This document shows positions 56,494 to 64,000 of a stretch of 64,000 bases of DNA, piece by piece (positions within the stretch are counted from its first letter, which is position 1; each line of letters begins with the position of its first letter). The notes under the pieces are model-generated. The model did not search any database and was not told the origin of the DNA. It saw only the letters and a list, made by a program, of their open reading frames with translations. Location: NCBI GenBank assembly GCA_030141605.1, contig JAQGDQ010002390.1:62001-126000 (forward strand), read 5' to 3'. This DNA is from Tubiluchus corallicola. Taxonomy: Eukaryota > Priapulida > Priapulimorpha > Priapulimorphida > Tubiluchidae. The translations under genes and the position numbers were made by a program.

Positions 56494-59145
56494 ATGAAAA
56501 ATATTAATACGATCCGCCAAACATTTTTAGACTATTTCACACGCTACCAGCATACAATTGTGCCATCAAGTCCCCTTGTGCCTCACAACGATCCGACTTT
56601 AATGTTCACAAACGCCGGCATGGTCCCTTTTAAAAACCTCTTTACAGAAACAGAAACACGAGCCTATCAACGCGCGGTAACAACACAAAAATGCCTCCGA
56701 GCAGGCGGAAAACATAACGATCTGGAAAATGTCGGACACACAGCGCGACACCATACCTTCTTTGAAATGCTGGGAAACTTCTCCTTCGGTGACTATTTCA
56801 AAGAAGAAGCCATTTTCTATGCCTGGGATCTCGTGACAAAAGAATTCGCCCTGCCTACCGATCGCCTGCTGGTAACCGTATATTCCGAAGATCATGAAGC
56901 CTTTACCTATTGGAAAAAAATCGCCGGCCTTCCAGAAAGTAAAATCCTTAAAATCGCAACAAGCGATAATTTCTGGAGCATGGGCGATACCGGTCCTTGC
57001 GGCCCCTGCTCGGAAATCTTCTACGATCACGGAGACCATATCCCCGGCGGCCCCCCAGGAAGCGCCAACGAAGATGGTGACCGATTCGTTGAAATCTGGA
57101 ACCTCGTCTTCATGCAATATGAACAACTCGCTTCCGGAGAACGAAAAAATCTCCCCAAACCTTCTATTGATACAGGTATGGGACTAGAACGTATCACCGC
57201 TGTGCTTCAGGGAACACATGATAACTATAACATTGACCTCTTTCAAAAACTCATCGCCACCTCGGCTGCCTTGACAAATACAGACACTCAAGGAAGTAGC
57301 CTGCTTTCACATCGCGTTATCGCAGACCATATTCGAGCGATCGGCTTTTTAATCGCCGATGGCATTCTTCCGTCCAATGAAGGACGAGGATACGTCCTAC
57401 GCCGCATTATGCGACGCGCCATGCGACACGGAAACCTTATCGGTATGAAAAAGGACCCCTTCCTCTATAAGCTTGTCCCAACACTTATTGAGATCATGGG
57501 AGAAGCATGGCCCGAACTGCCCCGCGCCCAAACACTGATTACAGAAACCCTCAAAACAGAGGAAATTCGCTTTATACGCGCTTTGGATAACGGCTTAAAA
57601 CTTCTTTCCGCTGAAACCAAACATCTAAAACAAGGCGATACCCTTTCAGGGAACGTTATCTTCCAACTTTATGATACCTACGGTTTTCCGCTGGATCTAA
57701 CACAAGACGCCCTTAAAGATACAGGCATCTCCATTGATATCGATGGCTTCGACACCGCAATGGAACAGCAGAAAACAGAAGCCCGAAAAGCCTGGGCAGG
57801 CTCCGGCGACAGCGCGACAGACCCCCTATGGCTGACTTTAAAAGATACTCTCGGCGAAACCAACTTCCTCGGATACACAAAAGTAGAAAGTGACGCTAAA
57901 CTACTGGCGATCGTTCAAGATAAAAAAGAATTGACGCATATCGAAAAAAATCAGGAGGCATTCCTTATTTTTAACCAGACACCTTTCTACGGAGAAAGCG
58001 GCGGCCAACTTGCCGATCACGGTACCCTTTACCATGAAAGCGCAAAAGCAGACGTTATCGACGTGCAGAAATACGCCGACAACCTGTTTGTCCATAAAGC
58101 CAAAATCACAGAAGGACGCCTTACAGTCGGCGATATTGTCCATCTTCAAGTCGATAAGCGATATCGCTCTCAGGTTGCCGCTCACCATTCCGCAGCCCAC
58201 CTTCTACACGCCGCCTTAAGAGACCATTTCGGTGACCATATCACACAAAAGGGCTCTATGGTCTCTAATACAAAAATACGCTTTGACATCAGCCACCCAC
58301 GCCCTTTAAACGCAGAAGAGCTACAGATCATCGAGCAAAATGTCAACGCGCAAATTATCAAAAACATCCCCCTTCACACACAGATACTGTCTTACCAGGA
58401 AAGCTTGAAAACAGGCGCCTTATCCCTTTTCGGAGAAAAATATGACGAAAATGTCCGTATTGTCTCCATGGGAGAAAATAAAGACAATAATATCGCCTTC
58501 TCTATAGAACTCTGCGGCGGAACACACGTTAAGCGAACAGGCGATATCGGCATGTTTATCATTACGGCAGAAAGCTCTCTGGCCGCCGGCGTCCGCCGAA
58601 TTGAAGCCGTCGCCGGATTAAGCGCCCTAAAATGGCACCAGAATAATGAAACACTCCTTAATCAAGCAGCAGCCCTGCTGAAAATTAAACGCGACCATAT
58701 TCCAGATCGCTTAAACGCTCTTTTAGAAGAGCGCAAAACAATGGAAAAAGAAATCCAAACCTTAAGAAAACAACTCGCTTCCGGAAAAACGCTCCCCGGT
58801 AACACCGCCGAAACCATCAAGGATATCTCCTTTATCGGAAAAATTATGGACGATATCCCCCCAAAAGAACTTAAAGGCATGGCTGATGACATTATTTCTC
58901 AGCATCCCGCTCCCTGCGTCGCCGCCCTGATTACAAAATCAACAGCGAAAGCCTCCCTGGTAGTCGCTGTCTCTAAAGAATCCACAGATCGCTTAAACGC
59001 GATCACCCTCGTACAAACCGGCGCTGTCGCTATGGGAGGAAAAGGAGGAGGCGGCCGACCCGACATGGCGCAAGCCGGCGGCCCAGACTCCCAAAAAGCA
59101 GAACAGGCCATCAATGCCATTAAAGCCGCAATCGAAAAAGCATGA
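56494..59145 (+). CDS. alaS: Alanyl-tRNA synthetase
   Basis: 883 residues. Class II core with FTNAGMVPFKN and TTQKCLRAGGKHNDLENVG; editing domain with AAHHSAAHLLHAALR near 560 and CGGTHV near 672 as zinc ligands; C-Ala domain ending GGGRPDMAQAGG. Complete. Its stop codon overlaps the next start (ATGA). Confidence 0.97.
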   Translation: MKNINTIRQTFLDYFTRYQHTIVPSSPLVPHNDPTLMFTNAGMVPFKNLFTETETRAYQRAVTTQKCLRAGGKHNDLENVGHTARHHTFFEMLGNFSFGDYFKEEAIFYAWDLVTKEFALPTDRLLVTVYSEDHEAFTYWKKIAGLPESKILKIATSDNFWSMGDTGPCGPCSEIFYDHGDHIPGGPPGSANEDGDRFVEIWNLVFMQYEQLASGERKNLPKPSIDTGMGLERITAVLQGTHDNYNIDLFQKLIATSAALTNTDTQGSSLLSHRVIADHIRAIGFLIADGILPSNEGRGYVLRRIMRRAMRHGNLIGMKKDPFLYKLVPTLIEIMGEAWPELPRAQTLITETLKTEEIRFIRALDNGLKLLSAETKHLKQGDTLSGNVIFQLYDTYGFPLDLTQDALKDTGISIDIDGFDTAMEQQKTEARKAWAGSGDSATDPLWLTLKDTLGETNFLGYTKVESDAKLLAIVQDKKELTHIEKNQEAFLIFNQTPFYGESGGQLADHGTLYHESAKADVIDVQKYADNLFVHKAKITEGRLTVGDIVHLQVDKRYRSQVAAHHSAAHLLHAALRDHFGDHITQKGSMVSNTKIRFDISHPRPLNAEELQIIEQNVNAQIIKNIPLHTQILSYQESLKTGALSLFGEKYDENVRIVSMGENKDNNIAFSIELCGGTHVKRTGDIGMFIITAESSLAAGVRRIEAVAGLSALKWHQNNETLLNQAAALLKIKRDHIPDRLNALLEERKTMEKEIQTLRKQLASGKTLPGNTAETIKDISFIGKIMDDIPPKELKGMADDIISQHPAPCVAALITKSTAKASLVVAVSKESTDRLNAITLVQTGAVAMGGKGGGGRPDMAQAGGPDSQKAEQAINAIKAAIEKA

Positions 59146-60353
59146 ATATCCAAAAACAAAAATTAAAACATTTCTTCAAAAGCCCAGAAGGCCTGCTCAT
59201 AGTTATGAGCTTTTCCATGCCGATCGCCTTTAATACATGGAATGTCCTGCTGAATAATTTCGCCATTGAGAAAGCCAGCTTTCAAGGAGAACATATCGGC
59301 CTCCTTCAGAGTATTCGCGAAATCCCCGGATTTCTCGCCTTTGGTGTCATCTTTCTTCTCTTTATGATTCGAGAACAAAGACTCGCCCTCCTCAGCCTGA
59401 TCATACTCGGAGTTGGCGTTGCCTTCACCGGCTTGTTTCCCACAAAAATCGGCCTTTATACAACAACCTTAATCATGTCCATAGGATTTCACTGGTTTGA
59501 AACCCTGCGGCAATCGCTCTCACTACAGTGGATATCAAAAGAACGCGCGTCAATCGTACTGGGACGCCTCGTCTCTGTCGATTCTATCGCTTCAATTTTC
59601 GGTCTCGCTCTCGTCTGGCTGTTACTGACGCAATTTCACTTCTCGATGACTGTCGTTTATCTCATCAATGGCCTTCTGCTCGTCCTGATTATCCTCATGG
59701 CATGGATTCTCTTTCCTTCCTTTGAAAACCATCAGCAGCAGCATCAGAAAATTATCCTGCGAAAACGCTACACCCTCTACTATATCCTGACATTTATGGC
59801 AGGAGCTAGACGCCAGATTTTCATGGTATTCGCAAACTTTATGATGGTTTATACATTCAAAATGCTCCCTCATCAAGTTACACTCCTCTTTCTTGTAACC
59901 TGCTTTATCAATATATTCCTCGCCCCTAAAATCGGAAAATTGATCGCTCAACATGGCGAAAGAAAAATCCTCATTATCGAATATATAGGCCTTTGCGCCA
60001 TCTTTGTCTCCTACGCTTTTCTCAGCACAATCCAGTGGGCGATTATTATGTATATACTCAACCATCTGTTCTTCAGCCTTTCCATCGCTATCAAAACCTA
60101 TTTCCAAAAAATAGCCAACCCCCAAGATATCGCCTCAACAGCCGCCGTCAGCTTTACAATCAACCATCTCGCCGCTGTCTTTATTCCTGTCTTCTTCGGA
60201 AGAATATGGGACATCTCACCCTCCGCTGTCTTTCTAGCAGGAGCCGCCATGGCTTTTATCTCCTTTCTCCTGTCCTGCCTAGTCCCAAGACACCCAACAA
60301 TCGAAATACCCACAATCAGTATGTCGAGAAAAAAACAACCCGCAGAAACATAG
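59142..60353 (+). CDS. Major facilitator superfamily transporter
   Basis: 403 residues with about 12 hydrophobic spans; MFS by layout (two six-helix halves with a charged loop near residue 200). Substrate not recognisable. It overlaps alaS by four bases, so it is coupled to a housekeeping gene, and DUF167 follows after six bases. Confidence 0.82.
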   Translation: MNIQKQKLKHFFKSPEGLLIVMSFSMPIAFNTWNVLLNNFAIEKASFQGEHIGLLQSIREIPGFLAFGVIFLLFMIREQRLALLSLIILGVGVAFTGLFPTKIGLYTTTLIMSIGFHWFETLRQSLSLQWISKERASIVLGRLVSVDSIASIFGLALVWLLLTQFHFSMTVVYLINGLLLVLIILMAWILFPSFENHQQQHQKIILRKRYTLYYILTFMAGARRQIFMVFANFMMVYTFKMLPHQVTLLFLVTCFINIFLAPKIGKLIAQHGERKILIIEYIGLCAIFVSYAFLSTIQWAIIMYILNHLFFSLSIAIKTYFQKIANPQDIASTAAVSFTINHLAAVFIPVFFGRIWDISPSAVFLAGAAMAFISFLLSCLVPRHPTIEIPTISMSRKKQPAET

Positions 60354-60359
60354 GCAACA

Positions 60360-60698
60360 ATGGCACGCTCACCCTTTGCGCTCACAAAAGAAAAGCAAAT
60401 TAAATTATTCGTGCAGCTTTCTCCCGCCGCCTCTAAAAATACACTCGCGGGAATTCGTAAAGACGCAACAGGACAAGAGCGCCTCCGAATTCTCGTCACG
60501 GCACAACCGGAAAAAGGAAAAGCAAACACCGCCGCTATACAGCTACTGGCAAAAACACTCAAAATACCTAAATCCACCATAACAATCACACATGGTTTGA
60601 CAGATAAATATAAGAGCTTCATAATCAATAACGCAGATCAATCAACCATCGAAACGCTTCAAAACATCATACACTCCAGCGCTACAACAGAAAGATAA
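60360..60698 (+). CDS. DUF167 (YggU) family protein
   Basis: 112 residues. IKLFVQLSPAASKN, LRILVTAQPEKGKANTAAIQLLAKTL and KSTITITHG form the family core. In alphaproteobacteria it usually sits near folD, as here (6 bases to folD). Function unknown. Confidence 0.9.
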   Translation: MARSPFALTKEKQIKLFVQLSPAASKNTLAGIRKDATGQERLRILVTAQPEKGKANTAAIQLLAKTLKIPKSTITITHGLTDKYKSFIINNADQSTIETLQNIIHSSATTER

Positions 60699-60704
60699 AA
60701 CCCT

Positions 60705-61589
60705 ATGAATACACATATTATCAACGGAAAAAAAATCGCGGAAACTGTCCGGCAATCCCTGAAAAAAACCGTTGCGGACCTCCAGAAAAACCATAATCTC
60801 ACCCCCGGACTCGCCGTGGTGCTCATCGGTGAGGACCCCGCAAGCCAAGTCTATGTCCGTAATAAAATCGCACAAACAAAAGAAGTCCTGATGAACTCCT
60901 TTGAATTTAAACTGCCCGCCCAAACCCCTCAGGACGAGGTGCTGGCACTCGTGCATACACTCAATAAACGGCAAGACGTCCATGGAATTCTTGTCCAGTT
61001 TCCAGTCCCAGACCACATGAACCAAGCCGAAATCATCAAAGCTATCGATCCAAAAAAAGACGTCGATGGACTCCATATAGAAAATATCGGCCTGCTGACA
61101 ACAGGCGACAAAGGACTAACACCCTGCACACCTTCGGGATGCGTTCTTCTTCTGAAAAAAACCCTCCCCTCCCTTAGCGGTAAACACGCTGTAATCGTCG
61201 GACGCTCCAGACTGGTCGGAAAACCGCTCGCTATGCTGCTGTTAAATGAAAATTGTACCGTGACAATCGCTCACTCGAGAACAGAAAACCTGCCCGCCAT
61301 ATGCCAGAAAGCCGACATTCTAATCGCCGCCGTCGGAAAATCCATGATGATCAAAAAAGAATGGGTGAAACCAGGCGCAACCGTTATTGACGTCGGAATC
61401 AACCGAATGAAAATCCCAGACGGAAAAGCAAAACTTGTTGGCGATGTCGATTTCGAAAATGTAAGCCCAATCGCAGGCGCCATAACACCCGTCCCCGGCG
61501 GCGTTGGACCAATGACAATCGCCTGCCTCCTGCGCAATACCGTCACCGCCGCCTGCCAGCAAAACAATCTCCCAAACCCTCTTGAATAA
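60705..61589 (+). CDS. folD: Methylenetetrahydrofolate dehydrogenase/cyclohydrolase
   Basis: Bifunctional one-carbon enzyme giving formyl-THF for purines and methylene-THF for ThyX. 294 residues. Catalytic Tyr/Lys in [23 protein letters not shown] and the NADP-binding [17 protein letters not shown] and [10 protein letters not shown] are intact. Confidence 0.96.
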   Translation: MNTHIINGKKIAETVRQSLKKTVADLQKNHNLTPGLAVVLIGEDPASQVYVRNKIAQTKEVLMNSFEFKLPAQTPQDEVLALVHTLNKRQDVHGILVQFPVPDHMNQAEIIKAIDPKKDVDGLHIENIGLLTTGDKGLTPCTPSGCVLLLKKTLPSLSGKHAVIVGRSRLVGKPLAMLLLNENCTVTIAHSRTENLPAICQKADILIAAVGKSMMIKKEWVKPGATVIDVGINRMKIPDGKAKLVGDVDFENVSPIAGAITPVPGGVGPMTIACLLRNTVTAACQQNNLPNPLE

Positions 61590-61601
61590 AATCACCAGAA
61601 C

Positions 61602-61637
61602 AAAAGCCAGATTCCCCTAAAAGAAACTGGCTTTTCA
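61602..61637. terminator. Bidirectional terminator between folD and galM
   Basis: AAAAGCCAG / CTGGCTTTT stem with a 16-base loop between convergent genes; A and T runs flank both arms. Confidence 0.75.
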
Positions 61638-61644
61638 ACCCCCC

Positions 61645-62715
61645 TTATCGAAACTCTCTCTCCATCCCTTGGCGTGTAGAGAAATGATAGACTGTTTTTT
61701 GATGATACATATCCCCCGGTCTTAACAGCGTTGAAGGAAAATTATCATGATTCGGTGAATCCGGAAAATGTTGCGCCTCCAGACAAAAACCGCTGAACGC
61801 GCCATATAAAACCCCTCTTTTGCCTAAGAGACTCCCATCCATATAAGCGCTGTTGTAAAACTGCACGCCGGGCTCCGTCGTTCGCATGCTCATTAATCGA
61901 CCGCTTTTAGGATCATAAACACGCGCAACTTCCCGCAGCTCCCCTCTGCCTCCTCTTAAAACATAATTAATATCAAAAGCGCCATCTCGCATACCTTCCA
62001 TAGCGTCCTGAAGAGCCCGTTCACAACGAAAATCATACCCCCTTCCCTCAACAGATAATAATGACCCCGTCGGTATTAAACGATCATTGACCTCCGTGAC
62101 ATAATCCGCCGCTATCCAGAATTTATGCCGGCAAATATCCCCAGAACCCTGACCTGAAAGATTAAAATATCCATGATGGGTCATATTGACAATCGTCGTG
62201 CGATCACTCTCTGCCTTATAATCAAAAACCAAACTGTTATCCGCCGTTAACGTTATTGTCACATACGTTTTTAAATTGCCCGGATACCCCTCTTCACCAT
62301 CTGGGGAAACACGCGTAAAACAAACAGAAGCCTCATCCTCTTTTCGCGAAGCGTAACTGGACCAGAGATGGCGATGAAACCCATTCTCTCCCCCATGAAG
62401 ATGATTGTTAAAAATAGCCTCGTTACACGGAAGACAATAAGATGCCCCATCAAGCGTAAAACACCCACGATCAATCCGATTACCATAGCGCCCGACAATC
62501 ACTCCTAAATAGGCGCGATCCCTTTGATACGAGGCTAAATCGTCAAACCCTAAAACAATATCCTCCTCCCGCCCTTGCCGATCCAACACCGTAAGAGACA
62601 TCACCGTCGGACCATAATCCATCAGCCTCATAGACATGCCTCGCTTATTTTTTAAAAAATAAGCCATGACCTCGCCTTCCTCACATACCCCGAAAACAGA
62701 CTTTTCAACGTTCAT
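61645..62715 (-). CDS. galM: Aldose 1-epimerase (galactose mutarotase)
   Basis: Interconverts alpha and beta aldose anomers. 356 residues. Substrate and catalytic residues sit in GRYGNRIDRG, FNNHLHGG, MTHHGYFNLSG and FCLEAQHFPDSPNH (catalytic Glu). AAGGAG before an ATG that overlaps the tatC stop (ATGA), so it is the last gene of the minus cluster. No signal peptide. Confidence 0.94.
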   Translation of the reverse strand: MNVEKSVFGVCEEGEVMAYFLKNKRGMSMRLMDYGPTVMSLTVLDRQGREEDIVLGFDDLASYQRDRAYLGVIVGRYGNRIDRGCFTLDGASYCLPCNEAIFNNHLHGGENGFHRHLWSSYASRKEDEASVCFTRVSPDGEEGYPGNLKTYVTITLTADNSLVFDYKAESDRTTIVNMTHHGYFNLSGQGSGDICRHKFWIAADYVTEVNDRLIPTGSLLSVEGRGYDFRCERALQDAMEGMRDGAFDINYVLRGGRGELREVARVYDPKSGRLMSMRTTEPGVQFYNSAYMDGSLLGKRGVLYGAFSGFCLEAQHFPDSPNHDNFPSTLLRPGDMYHQKTVYHFSTRQGMEREFR

Positions 62716-63560
62716 GATATCTCCTTCTCTTTATCAATTTCATCGCCGTTCTTTTTTCTCTCGGAAGAACGCAGCAGAAAAATAGACCCCTCATAAAGAA
62801 AAATAAGCAGCCCCGCGAGAAATACTTGACTCACAGGATCCGGAGGTGTGAAAATCGCAGCGATAACAAAGGCTAAAACAACCATTATACGACGCCATCG
62901 CCTTAACATGCTGGCTTTTAAAACACCCACCTTCCCTAAAATCATAATCACAATAGGTATCTGAAAACAAACCGCAAACGCCACGATAATATGAATGGAA
63001 AGAGACAGATACTCATTAACCTTCGGCAATAAAGAAATAGGGATATCCTGCCCATTTCTAACCTCAAACTGTATAAAAAAACGCCACGCCACCGGAATAA
63101 CCCAAAAATACGCGACAGCAGCGCCTCCCCACCACAGCAAAGGCGACAAAAGAAATATATCCCCAAAAGCTTTTTTCTCCCTCGGATATAATCCCGGTAC
63201 AATAAAACGCCAAATATGATATAAAATTATAGGAGACCCTAAAAAAAACGCACAGAAAAACGCCAGCTTTACATTAGTGATAAACGCTTCATGAAGCGCC
63301 GTGTAAACAATCTCAACATCACGCCCTTCCAAAGCGACAATCCGCTGAAGCGGACGCGCGAGAAACAGAAAAATCTCACGCGAGAAATAAAAACTCACTA
63401 AAAATAAACCCAGAAAAACCCAAAGCGTACGGATAAGACGCTGGCGCAATTCCGATAAATGCGCCGCCAAAGGCATGGCTTCCGACTCTTGCGCACCCTG
63501 CGCCGCCGACGTCACACCTGCTGAAAAAACACTCTCTTCCTTCTTTTTTTCCTTTGCCAT
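62712..63560 (-). CDS. tatC: Sec-independent translocase TatC
   Basis: 282 residues, six membrane spans. MPLAAHLSELRQRLIRTL at the N-terminal end, the conserved Pro/Glu region FITNVKLAFFCAFFLGSPIILYHIWRFI-type helix 2 and FQIPIVIMILGKVG near residue 200 are typical. It forms the twin-arginine receptor. It follows tatA directly by 12 bases; no tatB lies between them. Confidence 0.95.
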   Translation of the reverse strand: MAKEKKKEESVFSAGVTSAAQGAQESEAMPLAAHLSELRQRLIRTLWVFLGLFLVSFYFSREIFLFLARPLQRIVALEGRDVEIVYTALHEAFITNVKLAFFCAFFLGSPIILYHIWRFIVPGLYPREKKAFGDIFLLSPLLWWGGAAVAYFWVIPVAWRFFIQFEVRNGQDIPISLLPKVNEYLSLSIHIIVAFAVCFQIPIVIMILGKVGVLKASMLRRWRRIMVVLAFVIAAIFTPPDPVSQVFLAGLLIFLYEGSIFLLRSSERKKNGDEIDKEKEIS

Positions 63561-63572
63561 TCAACAGTATCT

Positions 63573-63794
63573 CTAGCTATCCTCACTGCCTTTGTCTCGC
63601 AAAGAATCCCTTTTTGAAGATGGCGGCTCATCTTCTTTTTTCTCTGGAGAATCCGTTTCCCTCATCTGCTGTTGAAACGCTTTCATCCCCTTGCCAAGAT
63701 CTTCCATAATCGCCGAAATCTTTCCCTTCCCGCCAAAAAGAATAACCACAATCAAAAGAACAATTAACCAATGCCATATACTGAATATTCCCAT
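63573..63794 (-). CDS. tatA: Twin-arginine translocase subunit TatA
   Basis: 73 residues: one N-terminal span (about 4-21), hinge FGGKGKI, amphipathic helix ISAIMEDLGKGMKAFQQQM and an acidic/basic tail. FSIWHWLIVLLIVVILFGGKGK is TatA rather than TatB. AAGGACG before the ATG. The reduced TatA-TatC pair suggests TatA serves both roles unless tatB lies elsewhere. Confidence 0.92.
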   Translation of the reverse strand: MGIFSIWHWLIVLLIVVILFGGKGKISAIMEDLGKGMKAFQQQMRETDSPEKKEDEPPSSKRDSLRDKGSEDS

Positions 63795-63828
63795 AAAATA
63801 ACGTCCTTATATCTCAATAAATAAAAGC

Positions 63829-64000
63829 TTACGGCAGCCTCCCCAACTTCTCTACACGCGCCATATGCCTCTTCCCTTCAAAATCAGTCGATAAAAATAT
63901 CTCTATACAGGCAAAGATCTCCACAGGCTCCATCGTTCGAGCCCCAACACATAAAACATTCGCGTCATTATGTCGCCGCGCCAATGCCGTATACGTCGTA
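63829..64000 (-). CDS. rpiB: Ribose-5-phosphate isomerase B (C-terminal part)
   Basis: 57 codons of the 3' end are inside the window. TALARRHNDANVLCVGART and FLSTDFEGKRHMARVEKLG match the RpiB/LacA C-terminal region. It interconverts ribulose- and ribose-5-phosphate, feeding prs. It lies upstream of tatA by 34 bases on the same strand, so the minus cluster may be rpiB-tatA-tatC-galM. Confidence 0.9.
   Translation of the reverse strand, partial: TTYTALARRHNDANVLCVGARTMEPVEIFACIEIFLSTDFEGKRHMARVEKLGRLP

Overview
The window looks like chromosomal core DNA of a low-to-mid GC alphaproteobacterium with a fermentative lifestyle. Alphaproteobacterial marks include divergent slt / dapA-smpB, the ribF-ileS-lspA-DUF3035 run, ftsB-lipA-ratA, RNase E divergent from an AMIN/Amidase_3 amidase, a DUF465 protein, the alpha-type ThyX and an Mth938-like protein. 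Fermentative marks are methylglyoxal synthase, two tandem YqhD/BDH-type iron alcohol dehydrogenases, MalQ, glucokinase and alanine dehydrogenase. I cannot place it at genus level. No phage, insertion sequence, CRISPR array or replication origin is visible.

Layout. 1-3710: a large one-chain PurL on the minus strand (its C-terminal end lies outside the window), preceded by a possible structured RNA with an intrinsic terminator. 4122-5861: alpha/beta hydrolase, PgpA and a DUF465 protein. 6003-9103: a minus operon (Mth938-like protein, bioD, bioA) divergent from a 3-methyladenine DNA glycosylase. 9309-11583: an unrecognised 543-residue repeat protein and a GNAT acetyltransferase. 11775-14263: glucokinase, alanine dehydrogenase and a tiny membrane-protein ORF. 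14360-20624: TolC, PpiD-like chaperone and LpoA-like lipoprotein on minus, then rsmI-yraN on plus. 20767-29034: AsmA/YhdP-like protein, accA-thyX-mgsA, malQ, tRNA-Glu and a decayed tRNA-Glu copy. 29271-38681: AEC transporter, queG, a small basic protein, then murA-ribF-ileS-lspA-DUF3035-HAD. 38774-41259: the dehydrogenase pair. 41339-48858: RNase E, amidase, prs, slt. 49094-61589: dapA-smpB, ratA/lipA/ftsB, dnaE, arsC-like gene, alaS-MFS-DUF167-folD. 61645-64000: a minus cluster of galM, tatC, tatA and the 3' part of rpiB.

The genes combine into envelope work (murA, slt, amidase, lpoA, tolC, ppiD, ftsB, lspA, tat), translation and RNA processing (ileS, alaS, tRNA-Glu, smpB, rsmI, rne, queG), nucleotide, cofactor and lipid synthesis (purL, prs, thyX, folD, bioA/D, ribF, lipA, accA, pgpA) and sugar/overflow metabolism (malQ, glk, galM, mgsA, adh pair). 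C exceeds G on the plus strand in every line I counted, whichever way the gene runs, so the window probably lies within one replichore.

No clearly new multi-gene system is evident. The best leads are the 543-residue protein with one Trp per 51-55 residues, the RNA-like leader before purL, the tRNA-Glu relic, the missing tatB, a 40-residue membrane ORF and several intergenic inverted or phased repeats.
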